A DNA stretch of 34,997 nt from Clostridia bacterium (GCA_026001245.1 BNZR01000005.1:1-34997); one strand, 5' to 3'. Counted from the stretch's first letter, positions 7,760 through 15,474 are shown. The notes: a model not told the origin generated them from the sequence alone. A program made the numbers and translations.

Positions 7760-8176
7760 ATGAAAAATATTCGCGGAAAATGCCTTTGCGGCGCGGTTGA
7801 GGTCGTCATCAAAGAGTACGGCAACTTTGTCTACACTTGTCATTGCGACAACTGCCGCAGACAGAACTCCGGACCGGTGCTGTCCGTTGACCCCGGTTCG
7901 TCTGAAAATGTAGAGTTCCTTACAGGTGAGGATAAAATAACGCGCTACCCCGACGAGGAAGTGTTCAGAGGCTTCTGTTCCGTCTGCGGTACGAACCTGT
8001 TTTGGTATAAGCCGGAGGACGACCACTACTGCATGAACGCGGAGCTTTTTGATGAGATTATCAAAAACGCTTCCTTTGAGTTGGAGCTGTTCTACGACAC
8101 AAAGCCGGACTATTACAGCTTCGCCGGTCAGCGGAAGAAGCTGGACGGCAATTTTAAGGAGATTGGTGAAAAATGA
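7760..8176 (+). CDS. GFA-family (Mss4-like) zinc protein
   Basis: This 138-residue protein has the beta-tent fold of the glutathione-dependent formaldehyde-activating (GFA) family. Zinc ligands are visible as CLCG (residues 8-10), CHCDNC (27-32) and CSVCG near residue 73. Members act in the cytoplasm; true formaldehyde activation is proved for few, so only fold-level assignment is safe. TAGGAG precedes the start. The stop overlaps the start of a PNPOx-like fragment (ATGA), so the two were one operon before the break at 8284. Confidence 0.9.
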   Translation: MKNIRGKCLCGAVEVVIKEYGNFVYTCHCDNCRRQNSGPVLSVDPGSSENVEFLTGEDKITRYPDEEVFRGFCSVCGTNLFWYKPEDDHYCMNAELFDEIIKNASFELELFYDTKPDYYSFAGQRKKLDGNFKEIGEK

Positions 8177-8286
8177 TGAGAAATCCAGAGCAGACCATTG
8201 GCAACTTGATTGACAAGCAGGGCGTGGCATTTATCGCGTCTGTGGACGGAGACGGTTTCCCGAATATGAAGGCGATGCTGGCGTAG
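8173..8286 (+). pseudogene. PNPOx-like flavoprotein, 5' fragment
   Basis: 37 codons survive: MMRNPEQTIGNLIDKQGVAF, then the SVDGDGFPNMKAML strand pair that opens pyridoxamine-5'-phosphate-oxidase-like FMN-binding proteins. Relatives have about 130-150 residues, so three quarters are lost. AAGGAG at 8157-8162 gives a normal start overlapping the GFA stop. At 8282-8286 the sequence jumps into a minus-strand DNA polymerase fragment. Confidence 0.8.
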
Positions 8287-8606
8287 AGAAAAGCCGATTC
8301 AAAGGCGAGGTTGTGGGCGATCTTGGTCACGGCGGGGCTGACAAAAAATCCCGACAGCCATTCCCAGATGCCGGGTAGGTCAGCGGCGTTTTCGCCAAGG
8401 CGATGAGCGATTGGCAAATACACGCCGCTCCCTTCGGACATGGAAAAACTGATCCCTACGATATGGCTCTTGTGGGCGTCCAGCGCGGCTTTATCCTCAC
8501 GGCGATATTTTTCATCCGGCGCGGTTTCGAAGTCGAAGGCTACGATGGTCGCGCCGGAGAGATATTCCTGTAGCTCTTTTAATGTATAAATCGGTCTATA
8601 TGACAT
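8284..8606 (-). pseudogene. Phage-type family A DNA polymerase, N-terminal exonuclease fragment
   Basis: The minus strand from ATG 8606 (GGAGGA just upstream) encodes MSYRPIYTLKELQEYL, then the exonuclease I motif FDFETAP, GISFSMSEGSGVYLPIAH, and the exonuclease II region KIAHNLAFESAFLYA. This is the start of the 3'-5' exonuclease domain of DNA polymerase I-like enzymes in clostridial phages and ICEs. Homology ends exactly at the PNPOx breakpoint; the rest of the open frame is antisense of that gene. A C-terminal fragment of the same protein type lies at 34.2-34.4 kb. Confidence 0.82.
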
Positions 8607-8691
8607 GGGCAGTTCCTCCCTCAAGGCATAAATATAGCGTTATTCTATAGATATGCATGAGAGAGTGAGTTAAAAAGTTGTCCACGAATCT

Positions 8692-8721
8692 TGCCAAAAA
8701 ACTGCAACCGCCGGAGCGGTG
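8692..8721 (-). terminator. Terminator of XRE repressor
   Basis: On the minus strand, ACCGC-TCCG-GCGGT is followed within four bases by a six-T run. It lies directly after the XRE stop codon. Confidence 0.6.
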
Positions 8722-9057
8722 TCAGGCCTTGCTTTGGTTGTACAGTTCGGCGAGGGCGTTAAGCTGTGTCAGGGCGCACTGCTGAAAGCCCGGACTCAGA
8801 GACTTAAAAAGGCTGGTTATCTGGGCTATATTTGCCTCTGCCGCTTCGTGGTACATTTCGCCCTCGCCCGTGCGCAGCCAATGTTCATCTACCTGAAACT
8901 CCGTGCTGATCAGTCGCATGGTTCGGTCGTTGGCGGTCTTGTTTCCTATCTCAATCTCGGCCACATAGCTGGTCGAAATGCCAATGCGCTCGGCAAATTT
9001 GGTCTGTGTAAGGCTCAAAGCCTGTCGAATCTGCTTGATCCGTTCTCCTATGGTCAT
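8722..9057 (-). CDS. XRE/CI-like phage-type repressor
   Basis: This 111-residue regulator has an N-terminal Cro/CI helix-turn-helix (residues 5-58; SLTQTKFAERIGIS then TSYVAEIEIGNK as recognition helix). A WLRTGEG segment is common in phage-derived XRE repressors. The C-terminal 40 residues are a short helical tail that probably dimerises. ATG 9057 has AAGGAG 8-13 nt upstream. Tandem 11-bp repeats at 9073-9094 and an opposed promoter at 9130-9158 make a small phage-like switch, although the early genes it should control are missing. Confidence 0.9.
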   Translation of the reverse strand: MTIGERIKQIRQALSLTQTKFAERIGISTSYVAEIEIGNKTANDRTMRLISTEFQVDEHWLRTGEGEMYHEAAEANIAQITSLFKSLSPGFQQCALTQLNALAELYNQSKA

Positions 9058-9072
9058 ACGCTTTTCTCCTTG

Positions 9073-9094
9073 TTCACGTAATTTTCACGCAATT
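9073..9094. promoter_or_regulatory. Tandem operator repeats for XRE repressor
   Basis: TTCACGTAATT (9073-9083) is followed without gap by TTCACGCAATT (9084-9094), just upstream of the XRE start. Two head-to-tail 11-bp boxes next to a repressor gene suggest its binding site. Confidence 0.55.
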
Positions 9095-9129
9095 TCCCGA
9101 AAAAAAATTTGAAATGCTGTCGAAGAGGC

Positions 9130-9158
9130 TTGATTTTTCGCTTGGAATATGATATAAT
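9130..9158 (+). promoter_or_regulatory. Divergent early promoter (orphaned)
   Basis: TTGATT (9130-9135), 17 nt and TATAAT (9153-9158) point away from the XRE gene, as expected of a phage early promoter. No plus-strand gene follows; transcription would run antisense into the integrase. Confidence 0.65.
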
Positions 9159-9233
9159 TTTATACAGTGAGTATCCTAAGAGAGCTATAAGTAGTTTTTC
9201 CAAGACTCTCAGCGGATATTCACCCAAAGACGA

Positions 9234-9809
9234 TTAGGAAATCAGCCGGAGGCTTAGGTACACCTCGTTCTTGTCATCCTGTGTCACGCCAAGGTAGCGG
9301 CGAGTGACCGCCAGCGAGGAATGGTTGTAAATCTCCATGATCACAGCCGGGGATACGCCGTTCTTCCAAGCGTGGTAGCCGAAAGTCTTACGGAGCGAGT
9401 GACAGGACACACGCATTTGAAACTCCAACGCTTCAGCGGCGGCGCGGATCAGGCGGTAGGCTTGAATGCGGCTGATGGCGCGTTTGGTGACTGGGTTCTC
9501 AATGAGGAACGCTCCCTGCCGAGCAACCCCAGCGGCGAGGCGTGTCAGAGCGCGGACAGCATCCTTGTTAAGGACGAAAGTTTTCGCTTTCCCGGTTTTC
9601 TTCTCGGTGATGGTCACGCTCTGGCGGACACATTCGCGGTCGAAATCGTAGACGTCATCCCAGCGAAGCCGGAGCAAATCGCTGATACGGAGCGCAGTGT
9701 GTACACCAAGCACTACCAGCACGTAGTTGCGGGTTTGACCACGGTGCAAGTAATACTCCGCCAACGCACGGACATCGGTTTTATTGCGAATCGGTTCTGT
9801 AGGTGCCAT
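9234..9809 (-). CDS. Small tyrosine recombinase/integrase
   Basis: This 191-residue site-specific recombinase consists almost only of the catalytic domain. Catalytic residues are visible: Arg41 in TALRISDLL, the HxxR box in CHSLRKTFGYHAWK, the second His in YNHSS, and the nucleophile Tyr in RRYLGV. It lacks the N-terminal core-binding domain of full integrases (about 300-400 residues), so it is a minimal type or a trimmed one. ATG 9809 is chosen because AAGGAGGA lies just upstream. A perfect 8-bp dyad at 9838-9861 lies 28 bp before the start and could be a recombination or operator site. Confidence 0.9.
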   Translation of the reverse strand: MAPTEPIRNKTDVRALAEYYLHRGQTRNYVLVVLGVHTALRISDLLRLRWDDVYDFDRECVRQSVTITEKKTGKAKTFVLNKDAVRALTRLAAGVARQGAFLIENPVTKRAISRIQAYRLIRAAAEALEFQMRVSCHSLRKTFGYHAWKNGVSPAVIMEIYNHSSLAVTRRYLGVTQDDKNEVYLSLRLIS

Positions 9810-9837
9810 AAAAAATCCTCCTTCGGGCATCGCCCAT

Positions 9838-9861
9838 GTAACATACTAATCAATATGTTAC
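9838..9861. repeat. Crossover-site-like inverted repeat
   Basis: GTAACATA and TATGTTAC are perfect inverted arms around an 8-nt centre (CTAATCAA). This is the geometry of a tyrosine-recombinase core site and it sits immediately upstream of the integrase gene. Confidence 0.5.
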
Positions 9862-9927
9862 TTGAGGTTCGTTTATGGCTAAAATTAAAGAATTTTGCCA
9901 AGGCTTGTCCTCGGATTTCCTCTCTGT

Positions 9928-9953
9928 AAACGCCTTGCGGCGTTTGTTTTTTT
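9928..9953 (+). terminator. Intrinsic terminator
   Basis: AAACGCC-TTGC-GGCGTTT followed by G and seven T residues reads as a plus-strand terminator that insulates the membrane/GTPase operon from antisense transcription of the integrase. Confidence 0.75.
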
Positions 9954-9981
9954 GCCCTTATATCAAGGCTTTCCGGGCGTG

Positions 9982-10005
9982 GTAACACTATGATTATTCT
10001 GTTAC
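9982..10005. repeat. Second GTAACA/TGTTAC inverted repeat
   Basis: GTAACA (9982-9987) and TGTTAC (10000-10005) repeat the arm sequence of the 9838-9861 dyad about 144 bp away, with a 12-nt centre. The shared arms suggest two sites for one protein. Confidence 0.45.
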
Positions 10006-10053
10006 ATGGATCGAAAAAGCGCGAAAAAGAAAAATAAGCAAGGATGGAAACGC

Positions 10054-11256
10054 ATGGATAACATCAAACAATTTTTCAAAAACAGCGCAAATGCGATTTT
10101 ACATATAATCGTGACTGTTGCCCTATGTTTTATATGCAGTAATGTGTTTGGCGCAAATTCTGTTTATTCCCTTTTTGCCAGTATAGCAGTTTCTTGCCTT
10201 ATTGTTTTTCTGATAGGGAGAATGGTGTTTGGAAAAAAAGGAAGTGGTTCAGCTGCAAATTCATTATTGCAAATCGTGTGCGCCCTCACGATCATAATTT
10301 CCATTAACCATCTTTATAATGAGAGAGTTCTTACTGGAGATTCGCCTTGGATTCACGGAATCAGTCAAGGGCTTCTGTTTCTCCTGTTAATTGGCGTTTT
10401 TATTGTGTTGGCTTTGCTTTTCCTTTTGATGAAATATGTTCGGGTTGCAACCACGCCACAGCAACATCTGCCACATCCTCAACCGCAGCCACACCAAAAC
10501 CAATCGACACAACAATCATCCAATGCAGTTGCTCCAGCTACGCCTCTAAAAAAGAGCCTATTTCCTGCCTTTAGGGTTCTGGGAATCATCGTGCTGATTG
10601 TTGCAATTGTAATTGCCTCACTTTGGGCGTATTCCAAACTGAATATTCCCAATCCCGCTGAAGGAGGTAAAACAGCGGATTTGTCGGCGTTGGTTTCTTA
10701 CCTCCTTGGATATGGCGCATCTATACTTTTCATCATTTTTGCGCTTGCGATTATCGTTTTAGCTCTGATTGAATTGGCGCGGTTTCTTTATAGCAGAATA
10801 GCGTTGTTCAAGGAAGAACGCAAAAAAGGAAAAAGCGAAACGTCAACCCTTACATATGTCTTTAGTGTGTTGATCGTTTTCGCAATGATCCTTTTGACAT
10901 ACAAAATAAGTGATTTTACTTTTGACAAATTTACCGAAATTGCGTGGGGCGGAGATTATTTAGCGTTACCCCTCATTCTCTTGGTGGGCATCGTTGCGAT
11001 TGTATTGCTGATTCGCTTAACGCATGGAATTTTGTCGCTTGTGATGAAACCCGATCCTTTTGACGTTGAAGAAACTTTAAAGGAGCTTGAGGTAGGATCA
11101 CACATAAAAAATATCTCCATATCGATCGTCAAAATATTCTTTGGAACAATTCGAGCAGCGTTGGACTTCGTTGTATTCATTCCCAATTTTTTCGAGGCCA
11201 TGGGCAAGCTGGTTCTTTCGGATGATGACGGCGATGATGATTGGAATGACGAATAG
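10054..11256 (+). CDS. Polytopic membrane protein of GTPase operon
   Basis: This is a 400-residue unrecognised membrane protein and the first gene of a five-gene operon. It has about eight hydrophobic helices in two groups (four before residue 130, four after residue 175), separated by a Pro/Gln/His-rich linker around residues 130-160 and ended by an acidic tail SDDDGDDDWNDE. ATG 10054 is preferred over 10006 because AAGGATGG lies upstream and the dyad at 9982-10005 abuts the earlier ATG. The acidic tail could contact the cationic C-terminus of the last gene. No transporter motif or enzyme signature is visible. It precedes the next gene by 39 nt. Confidence 0.75.
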   Translation: MDNIKQFFKNSANAILHIIVTVALCFICSNVFGANSVYSLFASIAVSCLIVFLIGRMVFGKKGSGSAANSLLQIVCALTIIISINHLYNERVLTGDSPWIHGISQGLLFLLLIGVFIVLALLFLLMKYVRVATTPQQHLPHPQPQPHQNQSTQQSSNAVAPATPLKKSLFPAFRVLGIIVLIVAIVIASLWAYSKLNIPNPAEGGKTADLSALVSYLLGYGASILFIIFALAIIVLALIELARFLYSRIALFKEERKKGKSETSTLTYVFSVLIVFAMILLTYKISDFTFDKFTEIAWGGDYLALPLILLVGIVAIVLLIRLTHGILSLVMKPDPFDVEETLKELEVGSHIKNISISIVKIFFGTIRAALDFVVFIPNFFEAMGKLVLSDDDGDDDWNDE

Positions 11257-11295
11257 AAATTCACAAACTTCAAAAACAGGAACGGAGGGAAATCC

Positions 11296-13221
11296 ATGAG
11301 CAAACAAGCGGAATCGTTTGAAGCGACATTCACGCTGAAAGTTGATTTCAGTGGTGCATATCGTAGCGCACATACGTCTGAGCAAAGCCGATTAAAGCCC
11401 GGAAGTTCCTTCAGTTTCGATGGAATTGACCATGTAGTCACTTATGAAGAAATAAAATCAAAACTCAAAAATTGGCTTGAAAAGGATTTGCTTGACGAAT
11501 GCCAAGATCGATTGGGGATTCCTGTAGATATCAACATTCAGGAAGAAAAAGAAGGGAGCATCATTCTTGTGTTTACCGCTGTTGTTACAGCGATAGGCGC
11601 GTTCAATGATATCTATGACTTTATAAAAAATATAACTGAAATAGCCAAAGTCCTCACGCAACGGAGTCTTAACACTGCATACGGCAACAATACACTTACC
11701 GCCTCTGTAATCTATAATTTTCCCAAAAGAAAATTCAGCACGAACAAGGAAGGCATTAGAATCGTAAAGGTTGCGGCTTTTTGCTTTGCAATAATTTCTT
11801 TTATTGCAACCGCAGAGGGGTTGTTTGAATATGTTTTTGCTTATCGCTTCCAAGCATATCTGATTTCATTCGGCATCCAATCCATGTTGTTTGTTTTCAA
11901 CCTTCAACTCCCCACATACTTTGCGCGAATAGGTTCGCATATTCCTGATGCTCAAAAGAAGAAACGAAAAAATGGGATAACATTCAAATGGACATCCATG
12001 CAGAAATTAATAGCGGTATTTTACGCTGTTGTTCTGTTTTCATCCTCGTGGTTTTCGTATGTGTTTATAGTGAATGTAGCATACACCGACACGCAATATA
12101 TTGATGCAAATATAATCCTCGACAGCAAATATCGCCGTTATTTAGATGAGACGGACAGATTTGTTGAAGAGGATATAAAACTCATGCAGTTGACGATAAG
12201 TTATCAGTTGTCTGTGGTGCAGGGCTTGATTCCTTCTGCTGCTGGCGCAACAAAAACAAAAAGCGATGTGGATGCTGAAGTTGGTAGGGCAACCGCTGCA
12301 CGTGATGCAGCAACTCGGACTCGTGAAACTGCGAAAACAGATTATGATGCTTGCGTTGCCACTGAAAGCGGAGCTTTTGAAACAAGATACTGGCGACCAA
12401 ATGAATATGCTACTGCTCAAGCGAACACAAAAAGTGCGAAAAGCAAATTAGATCAAGCCGTGGTGGATGAACTGGCTACAGAAACTGCGTTAACTAATGC
12501 CTTGAAGGAACAAACCGATTGGAAACCTTCTGTTGGCTCAACCGTTCATGGTTTTCTTGTGGAAATACTGAAAATCGATCCTAACCCAGCGGAACTCAAT
12601 ACGCACATGGCAAACCTCAATAACATGGTAATCAAAATGGATGAAACTGCTGTCGATCCCGATCGATTTGTTAATATAGTCACAAGCACACAAGAATTAA
12701 GCATTGCCATCAACAAATACACTGCCTTACGCGAAGCCCAGAAAAATTCCAGTGGGGAATCAATTGAAGGCTTGAAAAAAGCACTGCTTACCGATAAAGT
12801 AACTGTACCCGTGCCAAACTCGAAAACTTTTGATGCTGACAAATTGGCATGGGAATCCTATTGGAAACTCAAATTCGGTACGCTTGAACAAATAATAAAA
12901 TCTATTCCGAGTTATTCTGACACTAATGTCGATATCGAGGTGGTAGATAAAAAAGTTCTCGAAGGTTTTAATGGCCAAAAGATAGCGGACGATATCTCTG
13001 ATTTAACGAGAAGCAATCTTGCCAACGTGAACAAGTTGGAACGAGCCTTTAATTTGCTTGGGAGCAAATATCCTTTTCTCGCATGGTTCTCATTGCTACT
13101 TGCTGTCTATTTTGACCTTGCATCTTTGCTGGCCGGTTTGTTTATATATTTCACTACGAAGAAGGCTAATAAAGGCGGGGCAGGTGTTGCTCGACCAGCT
13201 AACGGAGGGAATCAAACATGA
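11296..13221 (+). CDS. Large membrane protein with extracytoplasmic coiled-coil domain
   Basis: This is a 641-residue unrecognised protein. Residues 1-150 form a soluble alpha/beta region ending in a hydrophobic helix (GSIILVFTAVVTAIGAF). Three transmembrane helices follow between about residues 155 and 255, then about 330 residues rich in Ala, Thr, Glu and Lys heptads (coiled-coil-like) that should lie outside the membrane. A final helix near residue 600 ends in a short basic tail. GGAGGG sets the start, and the stop overlaps the next gene by 4 nt. The layout (cytoplasmic head, membrane, long external stalk) would suit a sensor or pore-gating subunit. No homology-based function can be given. 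Confidence 0.75.
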   Translation: MSKQAESFEATFTLKVDFSGAYRSAHTSEQSRLKPGSSFSFDGIDHVVTYEEIKSKLKNWLEKDLLDECQDRLGIPVDINIQEEKEGSIILVFTAVVTAIGAFNDIYDFIKNITEIAKVLTQRSLNTAYGNNTLTASVIYNFPKRKFSTNKEGIRIVKVAAFCFAIISFIATAEGLFEYVFAYRFQAYLISFGIQSMLFVFNLQLPTYFARIGSHIPDAQKKKRKNGITFKWTSMQKLIAVFYAVVLFSSSWFSYVFIVNVAYTDTQYIDANIILDSKYRRYLDETDRFVEEDIKLMQLTISYQLSVVQGLIPSAAGATKTKSDVDAEVGRATAARDAATRTRETAKTDYDACVATESGAFETRYWRPNEYATAQANTKSAKSKLDQAVVDELATETALTNALKEQTDWKPSVGSTVHGFLVEILKIDPNPAELNTHMANLNNMVIKMDETAVDPDRFVNIVTSTQELSIAINKYTALREAQKNSSGESIEGLKKALLTDKVTVPVPNSKTFDADKLAWESYWKLKFGTLEQIIKSIPSYSDTNVDIEVVDKKVLEGFNGQKIADDISDLTRSNLANVNKLERAFNLLGSKYPFLAWFSLLLAVYFDLASLLAGLFIYFTTKKANKGGAGVARPANGGNQT

Positions 13222-13415
13222 GTAGGGATATTGTACGAAGCATATTTGTGTGGGTCGGGATAATCTTTCTTTTTGCGTTGATTATTCTCTGCTTCAGTAA
13301 CGAAACATGGTCGGCCACAGTAAAGCTTGTTATAGATTGGGTTCTTGGAATTTCAGGGTTTATCACACTGGTTTTCGGAATCATCTTGTGGATGAAAAAG
13401 AAAATGGGAGATTGA
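13218..13415 (+). CDS. Small two-helix membrane protein
   Basis: This 65-residue protein consists of two transmembrane helices (about residues 9-26 and 37-58) and a KKK tail. It overlaps the 641-residue protein by 4 nt (ATGA) and ends 4 nt before the GTPase, so its stoichiometry is probably tied to both. Holin-like or subunit roles are possible; nothing decides. Confidence 0.75.
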   Translation: MSRDIVRSIFVWVGIIFLFALIILCFSNETWSATVKLVIDWVLGISGFITLVFGIILWMKKKMGD

Positions 13416-13419
13416 TTTT

Positions 13420-14436
13420 ATGCGAGTCACAATGTTAGGGTTATCTGGATCAGGCAAAACCACCTATATGTCGGCTATGTCTGAGGCGTTCTATTTTGCA
13501 CGCCCGAAAGGTTTTGGGCTAAAAGAACGCGAGGGTTCGCTGTATTCAATATTCCAGGGAAAAAATTCACTGTATAATAGTGGTGAATTTCCAGCTGGCA
13601 CTAACGCGACCACCAATATGTCTCTTGAATTATTGCATGAGCAAACCAAGCTGGTAGATATTGATTGGATTGATTATCGTGGTGATGCTGTTGTTGAGAC
13701 CGCACGTGACGGAACAGATGAAGATTGCATTAAAGCAACTCTTATGGTGAGTGACATCATTCTCGTGTTCGCCGATGCCGTTCTCTTAAACCAATTTAAA
13801 AGCAATATTAGAGACGCACGTACGGTAATTGGAGCGAATGACATTATAAGACTTCTCATTGATTTAAAAAACGGAGGAAATAGCCGTAACCCTCGTATTA
13901 TATTTTTGCTGACAAAAGTTGATTCTGACACCGTAAAACGTGATGAAATTGCCTCCTTGACCAGATTCGTCTATCAAATATATGAAAAATTTTTTATTGA
14001 TACGTTTACGCCAATCTCACTGTGCCCTGTATTTCCGGTTGGAGCGTGTGGATTTGGCAAAGTCACTACAACACCGGTAGCAGCAACGGATAGGAATCAG
14101 ATCCCAAGGTATGACAACCAAGTTCCAAGTAGATGGGGATTAAGCCCTATCAACATAACTTCTTCTTTTGCTGCCGCACTTTTATTGTGCCTTGAAAAAG
14201 AAATGGTTGAGTCTATCGCAGACTCACTTACGGTGGAATCGGAATTAGAAAAACTAAGGAAGAAAAACAATGTCGTTCGCCATTTTATTGACAAATTGCT
14301 CTTTGGTCTTTCATTTGAGCATAAAATTGAAAGCATTGCTGAAAAATTAGCAATGGAACGTGAGCAAATAAAAAACATTGCCTCATTTAAAGGCAAACTT
14401 GAAGCCTTATATAATGAGACGTTGTTCCAAGTTTAG
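13420..14436 (+). CDS. DO-GTPase2-like P-loop GTPase
   Basis: This 338-residue GTPase has G1 GLSGSGKTT (residues 7-15), a switch/ligand segment GEFPAGTNATTN near residue 65, G3-like WIDYRGD near residue 87, a hydrophobic strand DIILVFADA, and G4 LTKVD near residue 165. The G1 plus GxFPxGT plus acidic G3 pattern resembles the double-GTPase (DO-GTPase2) families described in bacterial conflict systems by Aravind and co-workers; this is my family-level reading. The C-terminal 90 residues are helical and charged. The gene is 4 nt after a membrane peptide and 11 nt before an unknown protein, pointing to a membrane-recruited GTPase switch. Confidence 0.8.
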   Translation: MRVTMLGLSGSGKTTYMSAMSEAFYFARPKGFGLKEREGSLYSIFQGKNSLYNSGEFPAGTNATTNMSLELLHEQTKLVDIDWIDYRGDAVVETARDGTDEDCIKATLMVSDIILVFADAVLLNQFKSNIRDARTVIGANDIIRLLIDLKNGGNSRNPRIIFLLTKVDSDTVKRDEIASLTRFVYQIYEKFFIDTFTPISLCPVFPVGACGFGKVTTTPVAATDRNQIPRYDNQVPSRWGLSPINITSSFAAALLLCLEKEMVESIADSLTVESELEKLRKKNNVVRHFIDKLLFGLSFEHKIESIAEKLAMEREQIKNIASFKGKLEALYNETLFQV

Positions 14437-14447
14437 GGGGGACTGCT

Positions 14448-15038
14448 ATGTATGCACTTCCATTTCTTTATTCACGCACTCAGACGGAAGACTATAAGTG
14501 GATTTCGCTTCCCAAAAATCTCGCGCGACATGAAGCATCGAATCTGTTATGCCTTTTTGAGAAATATAAAGGAACAGATGTATCTGTATCCAATATTTTC
14601 GTAAAGTTGAACCGCAATCATTATCTTTCGATATGTAAATTTATTAATACACAGAATAAAGATGCTTTTGGTCGCACTATATACGCTATATGTGGTTATG
14701 AGATTCCAGTCATAAGCGGCGAGGCATCAATCGAAGATATCATTACGTTCTTTTATTTTTCTGATGAAATATTTAGATACTCACAGCAAACAGAGTTGAG
14801 GTTGGACTTGCAAAGAATAAATTTGATTTCCCATCAAAATACAAAAGCTGAGACATTAACGTTACAGCTTAAAAACGCCATTCGTGCTGAGGTTTGGCTT
14901 CGCGTTTCGGTAGACAGGGTAGTTTTAGAAACCAATCAAATACCACTACCGCAAGAAAAAACGAAGAGCAAGCCAAAGCAGAAGGCGGGATTGCTTCGAA
15001 AATTTATCAGTTGGCTGTTTGGAAACAGACACGCCTGA
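14448..15038 (+). CDS. Unknown GTPase-operon protein with cationic tail
   Basis: This is a 196-residue protein I cannot assign. The opening YSRTQTEDYKWISLP and the following alpha/beta stretch are reminiscent of the N-terminal domains of GTPase-associated proteins found beside DO-GTPases, but the resemblance is weak. The C-terminus is Lys/Arg-rich and ends in an amphipathic helix (LLRKFISWLFGNRHA) that could attach to membrane or to the acidic tail of the first membrane protein. AGGGGGGA-type ribosome binding bases precede ATG 14448. It is the last gene before the terminator at 15219. Confidence 0.65.
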   Translation: MYALPFLYSRTQTEDYKWISLPKNLARHEASNLLCLFEKYKGTDVSVSNIFVKLNRNHYLSICKFINTQNKDAFGRTIYAICGYEIPVISGEASIEDIITFFYFSDEIFRYSQQTELRLDLQRINLISHQNTKAETLTLQLKNAIRAEVWLRVSVDRVVLETNQIPLPQEKTKSKPKQKAGLLRKFISWLFGNRHA

Positions 15039-15074
15039 TAATCGGAATCCTACGCTGATCCGCTATCAGAAGAA

Positions 15075-15149
15075 ATGCAACCCTCAGTTGCATGAAAAAA
15101 CACGGACTACCTTAATTTGAAACGGAAAGTTTCATTAGGGTAGTCCGTG
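15075..15149. repeat. Consecutive hairpins downstream of GTPase operon
   Basis: ATGCAAC-CCTCA-GTTGCAT (15075-15093) is followed by a long imperfect hairpin: CACGGACTACC (15101-15111) pairs with GGTAGTCCGTG (15139-15149), and inner arms GAAAC/GTTTC close a GGAAA loop. The outer arm is the unit of the direct repeats at 15316-15418. The two hairpins are not followed by T-runs, so they are not simple terminators. Confidence 0.7.
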
Positions 15150-15185
15150 CAAGAGCATTGAAACTGACCTGCTTTGCCAAAATTC

Positions 15186-15204
15186 CAGCATCGAATTGAT
15201 GCTG
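15186..15204. repeat. Short perfect hairpin
   Basis: CAGCATC-GAATT-GATGCTG is a 7-bp perfect stem with no T-tract, one of four hairpins in a row between the GTPase operon and its terminator. Confidence 0.6.
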
Positions 15205-15218
15205 ATTCACAGGACGCT

Positions 15219-15244
15219 GAAAAGCCCGCTACGGCGGGCTTTTC
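15219..15244 (+). terminator. Terminator of GTPase operon
   Basis: GAAAAGCCCGC-TACG-GCGGGCTTTTC is an 11-bp perfect stem ending in T4, about 180 nt after the last gene. The symmetric A and T tracts allow it to work in both directions. Confidence 0.8.
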
Positions 15245-15315
15245 GCTTGTACGGAAACTGGGTGGACAAAGTATCTGGAAGCCCATGGACAACCCCGATT
15301 TTTGCCCTCAAAACA

Positions 15316-15418
15316 GGTAGTCCGTGTTTTTGCAACCGCTTTTTGATTTGAAGGGTAGTCCATGATATTTCATGCATACCCCCCAGCCAGTCCATGATAA
15401 AGCATAGGGTAGTCCATG
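15316..15418 (+). repeat. GGTAGTCC(G/A)TG direct-repeat cluster
   Basis: Copies lie at 15316-15326 (GTG), 15354-15364 (ATG), an imperfect one near 15385-15394 (CCAGTCCATG) and 15408-15418 (ATG). One more sits at 15139-15149 and an inverted one at 15101-15111. Two copies are followed by TTTTTGCA. No gene is seen in 15039-15440; the repeats and hairpins fill it. Confidence 0.75.
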
Positions 15419-15440
15419 TTTTTGCACTGTTTTTGGCATA

Positions 15441-15464
15441 AAAAAGGCGGCCTCCCGACCGCCC
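15441..15464 (-). terminator. Terminator of recombinase remnant
   Basis: On the minus strand GGGCGGTCGGGAGGCCGCC folds into a GC-rich stem followed by six T residues, 11 nt beyond the recombinase stop codon. Confidence 0.75.
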
Positions 15465-15474
15465 AAAATATCCG

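Noticed and set aside
9321..9929. 202-residue plus-strand open frame
   Set aside because: It is antisense to the integrase, whose catalytic motifs are clear; no ribosome binding site and no recognisable content.
15316..15418. CRISPR-like array
   Set aside because: Repeats are only 11 nt, spacing is irregular (about 23-38 nt) and no cas gene is near.
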